A stretch of 57,596 nucleotides of DNA from assembly GCA_002179805.1 (NCBI GenBank), contig NAVB01001088.1, forward strand, positions 1-57,596, in the 5' to 3' direction. This DNA is from Acanthamoeba lenticulata. Its lineage: Eukaryota; Discosea; Longamoebia; Acanthamoebidae. The position numbers were made by a program, and so were the translations under genes. Below the pieces are notes generated by a model. It made no database searches. It was not told where the DNA came from and saw nothing but the letters and a program-made list of their open reading frames with translations. Shown piece by piece: positions 1 through 10,719 of this stretch; within the stretch, counting starts at the first letter, position 1, and each line of letters begins with the position of its first letter.

Positions 1-1061
1 TTTCTGGTAAGTTCCATTCTGATGATGGTTCTCAGGCGCTGTATGTCCTACCCCGTGGGGACGTTATTCGGCCACACCGAGGGTCTCACTTGTTTGACCT
101 CAAAGGGTGCGTTTTTTAAAATATATTACATTTTTATTTTATTTTTTCTTTCGTCTCGCCTGTTGGCTGGTGTGGCTCACCGATCTCCCCCCTGCTCTCA
201 ACACTCTCTCCTTAAAGGCGATGGGCGATATCTGCTGTCCAACGCGAAGGACCAAACGATGAAGTTGTGGGACCTGCGCAGGATGGTGGGTCGCCACAGC
301 GCCCAGCCGCCCGTAAAAAAATACGCGTGGGACTACCGGGGCATGACCTACCCTGGCAACCCTGATACCGACAGGTACTTGAAAGGCCCTCCGCCTCTTT
401 CGCTCTGAAGCGACCTCGTCCTTGTTCCTGAACTGGCTTGACGTGACGTGCTGCTGTAGGCATCCTTGTGACTTGTCGGTGTCCACTTTTCGAGGCCACT
501 CAGTGCTGCGTACGCTGGTTCGTTGTATATTTTCGCCGCCCTCGTGGTCAGGTGCGCGCCCTGCTTCTCGCCGCAGTTGAGCCACACGCTACGCCTCTTT
601 GGCCATAAAGTCTTGATGAGTCTGCACAACGCGCCTAACCAACGTTGCCGCTACAGGCCAGCGATATGCGTGCACGGCGTCGGTAGATGGCAAGGTGTAC
701 ATTTTTGACTTGGCCTCCTCGCTGTTGGTGCGCGTCTACAATACTTTGCCCGGCCAGGAGGTCCCTGTTGGCTCCTGTACATCCCCCCTCTCTTCTGTCT
801 GCCCACTGTGGGACCTGCCGGCTAAACTCGTGTGTATGCGCTTTACTGTGAACTGCAGCAAGCGCGGTCGTGCGGGACCTTTCTTGGCACCCCTACCTGC
901 CCTACCTGGTCACGTCCTCATGGGACGGTGGTATCACCCTATTCGCACACGAAAATGGGCCTCGTACCTCCTGCGACAGTGACCTGCAGACGAACGACGA
1001 GGAAGGCGTGGCCATGTCAGTCGATCGAGCGTCAGGGCAACACGACACAACGCAAATGTAA
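1..1061 (+). CDS. DCAF11/WDR23-like WD40 protein, 3' part (5' end outside window)
   Basis: WD40 beta-propeller protein resembling DDB1- and CUL4-associated factor 11 (WDR23 / plant LEC14B), a substrate receptor of CUL4-DDB1 ubiquitin ligases. Successive exons encode GTLFGHTEGLTCL (about 55-106), then GDGRYLLSNAKDQTMKLWDLRR (218-285) and WDYRGMTYPGNP (about 328-375), then a GHKVLMSLHN exon (about 580-640), QRYACTASVDGKVYIFDL (about 659-712), and finally VRDLSWHPYLPYLVTSSWDG (870-935). This order of blade motifs, including WDYR and the WHP-x-SSWDG blade, is the DCAF11 pattern. Introns of about 40-200 bp separate them; the one starting at 107 is supported by frame continuity on both sides. The stop is at 1059-1061. 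The N-terminal half lies upstream, so the start is unseen. I am confident of the WD40 fold and fairly confident of the orthology. Confidence 0.8.
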
Positions 1062-1065
1062 AAGT

Positions 1066-1071
1066 AATAAA
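1066..1071 (+). terminator. Candidate polyadenylation signal of the DCAF11-like gene
   Basis: AATAAA begins 5 bp after the stop codon of the upstream gene, inside an A-rich stretch. The 236 bp from 1062 to 1297 hold this signal and, presumably, the promoter of the next gene. No other element was recognised there. Confidence 0.45.
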
Positions 1072-1297
1072 AAGCAGCAAAATATTAATATCCAAAAAAG
1101 GGTCACACAAGAAAAAGGCACACTGCTTTCTCGACAGACACGAAGGGGTGACACGTCCCCAAGACACGACGTAGCAGGTCTGGCCTCAGCGAGTGTAAAG
1201 CTGCAAACACACATCAACAAGGGCAAGACGCACATCGCATCCACTGAGCTCTGGAACAAAAGAGGCCAATTCTCGGGACCACATAGGGTTCTGCATA

Positions 1298-3851
1298 ATG
1301 ACGCTCCGACTGTTTGCTACCCAACGCTCACTTCTGGCACACTCGCTATTGTTGATCCTGGTTCTTCTTCTTTCCACAAGCGGACCACCAGTGGGAGCGG
1401 AAGCTTCACTGGAGGAAGGGCTTGCGGCTGTGGCTATTCCGGCTGCTCTTGACCACTACGCAGTCGCTTCTGGCAAACCAGAGCCATCGGAAGAGCAGGC
1501 GTATGAAACGAAACACGAAGAACTTGAATCGACGAAAACGGTGGAGCTCAGTGCTACAGAAGAACAGCGGCCAGTGGAATCCATCCCAGTTGCTACCCCC
1601 ACCCTACCTGAGGTTCCCCATGCTGTCGAAGCAAGCGCCGCAGAAGGGGACTTGGTAGTCCAAGATAACCTCGGCCAGGTCGAGGAGTCCTGTGCTCCCA
1701 GTGTCCGGACCGACTACGAGCCTGCCAGAGAACCCACGGTCAGCGATTCTTCCTCGGTCACATCCCTAGAGGTCACAACTGAGGAGCACTTGGTTGGCGG
1801 TGAGCAGCTCCAACACCATGCAGTAATTCTGGTTCAACCACGCAGCCAAGGCACTCCGCAGACCGAAAAGCCTCCGGAGGAACTTGACACAGCCGGCAGC
1901 GTTGCAGGGCAACAGAAGATGGAACGAGAGGACGAGAAGGAGCTGGAGGTGGCGGCTGAAGGTAACGCTGAAGAGCTAGCCACCACAGAGGCAGACGTTT
2001 CGACTGCCTACTCTACCGCAGAAGTTGCCTTGGACGGGCGGACCGCTGTCAACCAGCCAGCCGACATGATGACCGCGACGCCAGATCTTACGCTCCAGCA
2101 ACAGGACAAGCAGGAGACGGAAGTACAGGCGCCAGCACAACAGGACACCGAGTTGAGACTTGAACGCGGACGTGATCTCGATCTCATCCCTTCGCACAGC
2201 GAGGTCACATCTGAGGCCACGAACAAGGATGGCAGGGAGGTCACATCTGAGGCCACGAACGAGGATGGCAGCGAGGTCACATCTGAGACCAAGAACGAGG
2301 ATGGCGGGGAGCACCAGGAACGCTCCTTGAGTCTGGCTCTACCGGCCAGCCAATCATCCGAAGCTCCTCAGGCCGTAGAGCTTAAGGAGAGACCTGACAA
2401 AGGGGAACATCAGGATATGCAGCCGCCGGAGCCCGAGAAGAAGGAACTGAGGAAGCGAAGGAGGGAGAGGAAGGCGGCTGCGGGTAACGCTGAAGAAGAG
2501 CGGTTGACCACAGAAGCACAAGTCGCTTCGGTCAACTCGACAGCTGAATCTACCTTGGACACGCCGGTTTTGATATATCAGCAGCCCGTGGAGACGACGT
2601 CCTTAGATGAGCAAAAGGGCGAACCAACCTTCGTGCAAGCTAAGCATGAAACCGAAGAAGCAGCTCTACATCTCCTGCCCGATGAAGGCACAAGAGAGGT
2701 TAGGCCTACTCCTGCATTCAACGATTCGATGCTGCTGGAATCCCTTCAAGCCGCCGAGCAGAAGGAGCTGGACTCGAACCTTGTGCCAGATCTTGTCTTA
2801 ACGGAGGAGGAGCAGAGGCTCTTGGAGGAACAAAAGAAGGCGGACGCTCTTATACTGAAGAAGAAACGACTGCGGGAGCAGGCCCAGGCAGAAGCTGAAG
2901 AGACAGGCAACGAGAAGGAGGCTTTAAGGCGAAAGCTGGACGGTCTGCTGCAGCGCCGGGCATCTCCCGAAGCCCCGGCTTCGACCGGAGCTCAACGCGT
3001 GATCTCTCCTACGTCGGTCAGTCCTTCTGCGACTTCAACGTTCAGCAAGACTGCCAGCCCCATCCCAACCTCGGCCGGGGCCAGCAAGACCATCAAACCC
3101 TCGGTCACTGCCAAAGTGGCCGCTCTCAGGGACCGGAAGGCCGACGACAGTGCCCAGCCCGCGGTGGGCACGCCAACGTTTGTTCCATCTGTGAAAGCCA
3201 AGTTCCCACCCACAGTACCACAGTCGAAGATCCAGACCTCCTCAACCCCCACCAGGGTCGTCGATGACCGCGGAATTGACCGGCCTGTTACCCGACGGCC
3301 AGCGACTGATGCTGGCGATCACAAGGTGGAGGGCGATGTCGACAGTTGTGAGGAAGACGACTGCGAAGACGGCGATTGCGAGGAAGTGCACGACAATGAC
3401 TACGAGGTAGACGTCGATTTCGAGCCGGAAGAGATCTGGACACTACAGCGGGACGAAGTCGATGACTTGCCCACAGAAGGCGAGCAGCGACGAGCGCATA
3501 CGACGCCATACCCGGCAGCGTTGGAGAAGGCACGCAAGCTGGTCGAGCGCAAGACTCTGCTCAAGATGGCCAAAGAGGTCACGGGCTATAGCAGTGGTAA
3601 GCTTCACCTCCTCCTCTTCCTCTTGAGCCTGAACGTCTCCCTCACGTCTCTCTCATCCTGCGGCAGTGACAGACGAGGACCCGGAGATGAAGGAGTGGAA
3701 GCGACGAGTGAGGCTGCGGAACAAGGAGGCCAAGCTGAAGCAGGACGTCCCCTCCTACGACACGGCGTCTCGACGCCGCGAGATCGAGCGCGTGAGGAAG
3801 CACAGGCACAAGGGCAGCGGCGCTCGCCCCAACACCAAGAAGAGCGCGTGA
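1298..3851 (+). CDS. Acidic low-complexity protein with signal peptide, unknown function
   Basis: I do not recognise this protein. Two exons (1298-3596 and 3667-3851) join in frame across a 70-bp intron, giving about 827 residues. The N-terminus has a long hydrophobic run (LLLILVLLLSTSG) ending in GAEA, a credible signal peptide of about 34 residues, or a membrane anchor. The body is Glu/Thr/Ala-rich and probably disordered. It has three 12-residue EVTSEATN repeats and two copies of a longer GNAEE...TTEA...STAE unit, followed by a Glu/Lys coiled-coil-like stretch (2810-2960) and a Pro/Ser/Thr linker. Next come an Asp/Glu/Cys segment (3340-3400) and a basic C-terminus that looks the most conserved part (DEDPEMKEWKRRVRLRNKEA to the end). 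The basic, helix-like tail is unusual for a secreted protein, so the N-terminal segment may serve as an anchor. No enzyme motif was seen. Confidence 0.75.
2201..2308 (+). repeat. Three 36-bp tandem repeats in coding sequence
   Basis: Units start at 2201, 2237 and 2273. Each encodes 12 residues of the form EVTSEATN(K/E)DG(R/S); the third unit has diverged to SETKNEDGG. The reading frame is kept, so the array only lengthens the acidic domain of the host protein. Confidence 0.9.
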
Positions 3852-3964
3852 ATCGACGAGAGCGCACAACCGTCCTTTTTGAGGGCCTTTTCTAATTTTT
3901 ATGTATGTACAGCACGGAGCAAGTATGTTGCACCTTCTTCGCCTTTTCTTCTTCTTCTTCTTCT

Positions 3965-5398
3965 TTATGATGGGTTGGCGAAGGACTTGCACAGCTCGAT
4001 GACCCACCACGTGACGGCGGTGGACGGCACCACTTTGAGGTAGGTCGCCGTCAGCCCCCGGTAGAAGCCTTTCACGCCCTCCTCGCGCATGATCTGGTCG
4101 AGAGTCCGACATGTCAATTAAGGCGCGGTGATAAAAGAGTGGCAACGGGCATGGAAGTCAAAGCAAACCTTCTTGACGGCGTCGGTGATGCCGCCATAGG
4201 CGCCCTGCTTGCCGCCCATCTCCTGCACGATGATCCGCTTTCGGATCAAGTCGGCCGGGTAGCTGATCGTGGTGGCCAGCGTGCCGGCCACGGCGCCCAT
4301 GGACAGCGACAACACCGGCCCTGGTGAACCTGCGAGCAAACAACGGACCACCTGGTCAGCTCCTGCTCGCACGAACACACAAAAAAAAAGAGAGGGGGCC
4401 TAGCGACGCACCACCGCCCGCTTGCAAGTACTCCTTCAACTTTTCGTAGGTCGTGAAGTTGATCGCGATGTACGGTGCCGTGTTCTACAGTAACCGTTTG
4501 GTCAGTCGCGAGCGCGTTATTGGGGAGAAGAGATGGAAGAAGGCTACCAAGATGGCGGCGCCCACGCCTTTGTAGAACCCTAACAAGCCTTCTTGTCGAT
4601 AGATGGAGAGCACGGCATTTGCCGCTCCTCGATAGTATCTGTTCGCACACATAGAGGAGTTAGGGGGCAAGCGACAAAAAATCAACATACTGAGATGGAC
4701 TGCAGTGGTACGTGTTGGATGCCGTTTGAACTGTTAACCGCGTGCGAACGAAGTCCATGGGGAAGGTCACCACAGCCGCAGTCGTTCCGGCGCTCGCGGA
4801 TGCGAGCAGAACCTCGCCCTGCAGCCCGCACGCCCCGACAGCACGCGTGCGTGAGCAGCGCCCAAGGACCTCTTCATCCTGGTCAGGAGGAATGGGAGAC
4901 GCACCGTGTTGAGGTTATTCCTACCTACGACCGAGCGCAAGAAGGCCTTGTAGAGCTCGAACGTGTAAAAGCGGACGGCAGAAGTGGGGATGATGCGCAC
5001 CACGTTGGTGCCGTTCCCCTTCCAGTACCCACGGATGCCCTGAGGAGGCAGCCACACAACAGCGTCAGACGAAAGAGGAGCTTAAGCCACTGAGGCCCGC
5101 ACATACGTCTTCTCTTGCGATAGAGATGAGAGGCCTGATAATGCCCCGATACCGTCCCTCACCACCTTGCAGGTGCTCCACCTGGGTACACAGCGTGTGT
5201 AAGGCCGATACAGAAACATGGAAATGCGAGAAGTTGCGCCTGAGCTCATCTTCGTACCATTTGCAAGATTCTCAGTCGTTCAAGTGGAGCAGTGACCGTC
5301 TTAGCGCAGATGCCCGCAACGGCGCCGTAGAGAAGGTAATTGATTGTCTTGACGTCCTTCCGCGGTGCATCAGCGACTTTCGGAGCTGCTGTTGTCAT
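3965..5398 (-). CDS. Mitochondrial carrier (SLC25) family protein
   Basis: Six-helix inner-membrane solute carrier with the threefold repeat of the SLC25 family. The start ATG at 5398-5396 opens MTTAAPKVADAPRKDVKTIN, which leads into the first helix GAVAGICAKTVTAPLERLRI. The three carrier signatures are visible as APLERLR (about 5290), FPMDFVRTRL (about 4755) and YPADLIRKRI (about 4240). Each repeat also carries its G-x-x-GYWKG / GFYKG / GFYRG loop, at about 5030, 4575 and 4055. The last exon ends in WWVIELCKSFANPS with stop at 3967-3965. There is no EF-hand extension, so this is a short carrier of about 310 residues. The sequence is nearest in style to the SCaMC (ATP-Mg/Pi), adenine-nucleotide and CoA carriers; the substrate cannot be assigned by eye. 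It is divergent from the kinase gene, with 275 bp between start codons. Confidence 0.88.
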
Positions 5399-5599
5399 GA
5401 TGTGGTTATAGCTATCACAAGTGCGCAGAGCACATAAGAACGGTGGCCTTCAAGTTGCTGCCGCCAGCTTCTTCGAGGAACGCTTGCGCGCTCGACATTC
5501 CATTACACCGGTGTTACTCAGTTTGCTTTCGGCAGAAGTAATTGAGGGCCTCCAAAGACCGAAACCAGTTTTTATTTTTCTTTGTTCTATTGCTGCCGT

Positions 5600-5625
5600 A
5601 TTGCATCTGTCCTAGATTGCATCTG
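5600..5625 (+). repeat. 10-bp direct repeat in a divergent promoter region
   Basis: ATTGCATCTG occurs at 5600-5609 and again at 5616-5625, so the repeats start 16 bp apart. They lie about 50-75 bp before the kinase ATG at 5674, in the gap that also serves the carrier gene on the other strand. They could be a paired factor-binding site; nothing more can be said from sequence. Confidence 0.3.
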
Positions 5626-5673
5626 GGAAGTTGCTTAGACTCAAGCCCGCATTTTGGGCAATTCAATCGCATT

Positions 5674-8600
5674 ATGTCAGCCAGATCGAGAAATGCCGAG
5701 GGTGAAGTCTCCATTGTAGGAGAGGAAGAGGTAGAGGACTACGCAGTTTCTCGCAGCATCTACGATAGCCTCGACGACAGCGGTGGTGACCTAACTGCAG
5801 TCCCTCCTCTTATGCTCACCTCGATTGATGGAAACCTCTCCACATCGTTCGGCGTTAGCCCCAACGCCAAGAGCAAGGCTCCTGTCACCATGGTCTCCCA
5901 AGCTGCTTCTGCTCATGGCGTGGTGCCATGCTTTGGAAATGGGCACTTCGAGGTGGTCTCCTACAACGGCAACAAGACAGACGCCGAGGTCCTAGCAGAA
6001 GCCGAAGAGTCCAGCGCCGTGCAACAACGTGGGTCCCCTTCTTTGGCGCAGTTGCGTAATCAAAGTAACAGGAAGCTCAGCAGTCGCCAACGTTGCAAGT
6101 AGCATTTCCCTCCCTAATCTTTTCCTTTGCCTTGCTGATCTTCCCCCCCTCCCTCTCCCTCTTTCTGCCTTCTTCCCTTCACAACAGGCGAGACAATGAG
6201 CGTGTTACCGCAGCACTAGCCGACGATAGCTCCGTGCATTGCACCACGCAAGGCAGCAACTTTGATTTGTTGCTGCGTTACACCCTTCCGGGCCGCTTTC
6301 TTCTGAATGGCGTTGTACTCCGCAAGCGTACGAACCTCTGCTTTAGTTGCTGGTTACCACTTCTATCACCCTTACGACGCTGCGGGCAACAGCACCATCG
6401 GGCTGGCCCTACCCGATCCAAAGCGTGGTGGTCTGGGCCTACGGAGCGACCGACGACGAACCGCAGCCAGACATTGACCTTATCTCTGAGGCCTACAATG
6501 GCTTTACTGAAGAGAGGAGCTGCGTGCAGGACGACATGCCAGACGGCCTGTTTGCGCCTCTGCCGCTTGCCTACCTCCGCATCCCACCGAACGAGAGCGC
6601 CATCTACGTGCCCCTCAAGAAAGCGGTCCTCGTTAAGTATATCCACGTTAAGCTGCTCACGGCCTACAACCTTCAAAGCGGAACCAATGACGCGCCCTAC
6701 ATGCAAGTCGGGTTTCTGGGCCTCACCGGTCTGAGTGTGCCGTCGGGCAAGCAGGCCAGCGCGGAAGGCACGCTCATGTTCGCCACGACTCTCCCGTCCC
6801 ACATGATCTACGGCCTCCGACCACAACGCTTGGTCATCTCCCTCACCGCTGAGTTTTACGCCTACATGCTCTCCCACCGCTTCGTCTACCTTTTCCCGCC
6901 CACTGCGTTGGTGTGTAGCCATCCTCCCCACTTCGCTTGCGCTAGAAAGAGGAGGGGAGAATTTGTAACGTGTGCATGGTATACCAGCAAGGAAGCAGAA
7001 ATGCTGCCTCGTTTGAAGAGTTGCGGGAGATGCTGAATGCGGTGGCCAAGGACAGCGAGTTTGCTCCTGGGTCGAGTCTTGGTGGTGATTTGCCCTTTTT
7101 CCGAGGACCCTCACCGTACGACGCGCAACTCTCCCAGCTGTGTGGACTTTGGACAGTGGACGCCACCGTCGCTTTTATCGTACGTTAAGTATCCTCTCGT
7201 TATCGTATGCGTATGCCAACAATGTTATTCTTCACGCTTGCAGGACCTGCACAACCAGCAGTTTTGCGTGATGAACAACATCAACGTCACCGTCGACAAG
7301 GTCCGCAGCTTTTTGCTCGACTGCTTGGCTGGTACATATCCGCGTCAGATCAAGCCCTCAGAACTCGTCCGCATCGGTCACTTGGGTAGTGGGTATGTTC
7401 TCCACTTGTCACGCTTACGTTGGCCTCATCACAAGCTCATCACAGATGATCATTGGTTGGGGGAACGATAGGGCATTTGGTTCCGTGTTTAAAGCCGTTC
7501 ACAGGCCGACTGGCGAGGAGGTAGCAGTAAAAGTGCTCACCAAGTCCATGCCTCACGAGGTTGCGCTTCTGCAGCTGTGCCGTCAGTGCCCAGAGATCGT
7601 TCAGTGCCGCACCTCATTTAGAAACCCCAGTGGCGATAGCATTTGGGTAAAGACACATACTCGATCCCCCTCCCTCTTCACCTGCAAGGGGCTGATTGCC
7701 CTGGATGTTGGCGTAGGTGGTCATGGAGTTCTGCGGTGGCGGTACCGCGTGGGAGCTGGTTGACAATCTCAAGTTCAATATAACGAAAGAGCATGTAGCC
7801 ACCATCCTTAAGGAGGTGCTCAAGGCGCTGGTCTACCTGGAGGAGCACGGCATTCTCCACCGCGACCTCAAGCCCGACAACATCCTCTTTACCATCGATG
7901 GCCACATCAAACTCAGTACTCTTTTGCCCCCCTCCCCCCTTCCCCTTTCTCTCTTCAACGCCTTTTGTTTGACGCTGACGGTGCCTCACTGTGCGTAAAG
8001 CCGACTTGGGATGCGGACGCCTGCTGGACAGAGGCGATACAGCAAAGAGCTTGGCGGGCCACATCGTTGCCCGAGCGCCTGAGATGGGGTGTTTGCCCTA
8101 TGACCACCGATTCGACGTGTGGAGCCTGGGCAAAGTGGCCCTCGTCTTGGCTCGTCTAGCCCAGCTACCGGGTGCCATTGCCATACAGCGCGCCGAGGAA
8201 GTCAACTTTGGCTCGTGGAGCCCGCATCTCCGCAGCTTCGTCCAGTGCTGCCTCCAGCCACAGCACAACCGCAACACCGCCACCTCCCTGCTTCAGGTTC
8301 GTACCTTTCCTCGCAATCGCGTTCTTTCAGCAATTGACGATTGTCCTGGGGCGGTACCGTCTCGCAGCACCCCTTCATCACCACATTTGCACGTGATCAC
8401 ACAATTTTTGAAGCCTACTGCCGCGACGTTGCACGAGTCAAGAATGAGCAACTTGTACTTACCTTGCCTCTTGGTTGTTCCTTATTGCTCATCGACGATC
8501 TCACTGACTGTGCGGCCTTTGTGCTGACCACAGAGCCAAATGAAACCCGTGATCGCGCTATTGGACGACCTCCGCCTGCGAGATGAATCGACTAATCAGA

Positions 8601-10514
8601 TCGCCCTCATCCTTGATGTCTTCGCCTCCACCCTGCGCTGCACGGGGCTAGAGCATCTCCACCTGGACCTCAGACGCGACCTCGAACTGGCCCTCAATGA
8701 GTACACGACTCGAATTCTCACCATCGGTGGCACTCGTACGCGTTTCCTTAGCCACGCCTCACCACGGTGATCCTTTTCAAGACTAAATGACTTTGACACG
8801 GGTAAAGGTGAGGGAAAATCTTCATTCATCAATGCGCTAGCAGAAGACCACTTGTGCCAAGTGAGCGATATACTGCGCGGCACCAATGAGTGCAAGGCAC
8901 GTGCGCTCCCAATTCTCCCCTTTCTGACAGTGGCTAACTACAGGGCCGGTGGGAAATCACCGTGTTGGTGGGAGCGCAGTGGCTCGAGCTGGATCTGGGT
9001 GGGAGCAAGATCAAAATCATGGACTCGCGCGGCAACGCTGAGTACCAACCATTCAATGACGCAGATGACTTGCTCCAGTCTTTCGTCGTCATCAATCACA
9101 AGAGCCCCCTCGGTACACTTCTCATTTACAACATCCCCCCTTCAGCGCGAATTGTGCTCGGTGTGCTAACTTTGTGTCTTGGGGCAGATCTACTGAAACA
9201 GGAACTGCAAGATGACTGCCCCGATATCATCCTTTTCGTGAGCAAGGCTCAGATGCTCGACACCGAACAATTCAGCAAAAACTTGACATTCTTGCGGGAG
9301 GTCCTTAAGCACATCAGGTTCGCTTTCTCTCACCTGATGCCGCCTCCAGAATGAGCTTTAATCTGAACGTCGTGCGTGGTGGGGCGTCAACAGGGAGAGA
9401 CATCCGAAGCGACCGTTCCCGTGCGTCATGGGAATCATGACGCAGGTGGATTCGCTGGAACCGTACAGCAAGCCCCCCGAGGAGAAGCGCGACAAGATCG
9501 AAGCCGCTCGCAAGATTATGCACGAGCGCATGGAGAAATGTCTCCGCCCCATCTTGGACAAGGTTTTTCCACCTGCCTCAGACCTCACCCACATGTGGGC
9601 TCACACGCCGCTCTTTGCTAGGCCGCACAGGAGAGTATCGAGGTGGGCGCGTCGGTGACAATGGACCTCCAGTTGACCCCGCGCCTGCACACGTTTGCCG
9701 TCAACAGTCTAATGGAGTGGTCCGACGATCGCCGCACCATTGTGATGGATCGCCGATGGGGCATCGACGCCGTGCGGCGACATCTCACCGAAGACGGTGG
9801 CGTTCGCGTCACCCTCGGACTGGTACGCCCCTTTCCCTCCTCCCACAGGGGAGCCATTCCGCTCACAACTCGTGGTCTGTGTAGCTCGCGGCGTGTCGTG
9901 CGCGAGACAAACCGCGGCTGGTGGCGAAGGCCTGGGCCAATTACTACGCCGGTTTTGTCAACCGGCTGCTGTTCGAAGCCAATACGGTCCCGGTGCACAT
10001 TTGGGTTATCCTTGCCCAGCTGATCGTCTGCACGGGGCTCATGACCAGGACGCCCCAGCCCACTCTGACCGCCTTCTTCCAGCAGGCACGCTACTTCCCT
10101 TTTCTTCTCTCTTTCTCTCTCTTGCACACGCGCAGGCAAAGAGAGGCATGCCAGCAGCATCATACTTACCACTACTCTCTGCACAATTGTGGCTGACGTT
10201 TCCTCCTTGGCCTCTTGAGTGCAGCTGGGGCAGTTGTGCTTTGTGGACGTGCCCGACAAGCCGGGGAACCTGTATGTGTACCAGGGCATGTTCTCGTGGA
10301 AGTATCGCCTCCTCTCCTACGCCGGTACGGACACGCCACGAACAAGACGCCTCTTCCCAAAGAACGCCATACGCTTGCTGACGAACGTCATCAACGTAAC
10401 ATAGATCTGCTGTCGCGTGTGGCCGAGGCCCTGGGCGAGTTCATCACGCAGAGGCACATGTACAGGACGGCCGCTACCTTCGAGCGGCTCGTGGCCATCA
10501 TCTGGGCGCAGTGA
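5674..10514 (+). CDS. Protein kinase fused to a GTPase-like domain
   Basis: A multi-exon gene that keeps frame from the ATG at 5674 to the stop at 10514. Domains in order: an acidic, Ser-rich head (5674-6100); a beta-rich segment (about 6390-6790) with QVGFLGLTG that looks like a discoidin/F5-8C-type sandwich (tentative); and a Ser/Thr kinase (7380-8430). The kinase has GSGAFGSV split by the intron 7393-7471, VAVK (about 7530), HRDLKPDN (7858-7881), DLG in place of DFG (about 8002-8010) and an APE motif. After the kinase comes a P-loop GTPase-like domain: G1 GGTREGKSS, formed across an intron between about 8739 and 8813; G3 DSRG (9022-9033); G4 TQVD (9440-9451). A roughly 300-residue tail follows, with one hydrophobic segment (WVILAQLIVCTGLM, about 10000). 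All key kinase residues are present. The kinase-to-GTPase junction is NEQL|SQMKP across an intron, with no stop or start between, so I read one gene. Family names are inference. Confidence 0.75.
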
Positions 10515-10580
10515 TCATTCCCCTCTCTCTTCCTCTCTCTGTATTTATGCGCGTGCGCCATTTGTGAACAAAACGTTTTT

Positions 10581-10586
10581 TTTATT
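10581..10586 (-). terminator. Candidate polyadenylation signal for the WH2 gene
   Basis: TTTATT on the + strand reads AATAAA on the minus strand, about 135 bp past the WH2 gene stop at 10720. It lies upstream of the + strand AATAAA of the converging kinase gene, so the two 3' UTRs would overlap if both sites are used. Confidence 0.35.
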
Positions 10587-10650
10587 ACAATCAATGGCCC
10601 TCACCACAAGGGAGAGGGAACCAGGGGCCGGGGGGGTTGGCCTGCACATG

Positions 10651-10656
10651 AATAAA
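10651..10656 (+). terminator. Candidate polyadenylation signal for the kinase-GTPase gene
   Basis: AATAAATAA lies 137 bp after the kinase-GTPase stop at 10514 and before the converging WH2 gene. No earlier AATAAA is present on the + strand after the stop. Confidence 0.4.
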
Positions 10657-10719
10657 TAAGAGGCGCGTCATGCTTGGGGTGATGAGGAGCCCTCTCGTCT
10701 CTACATGGAGGAGACCGCT

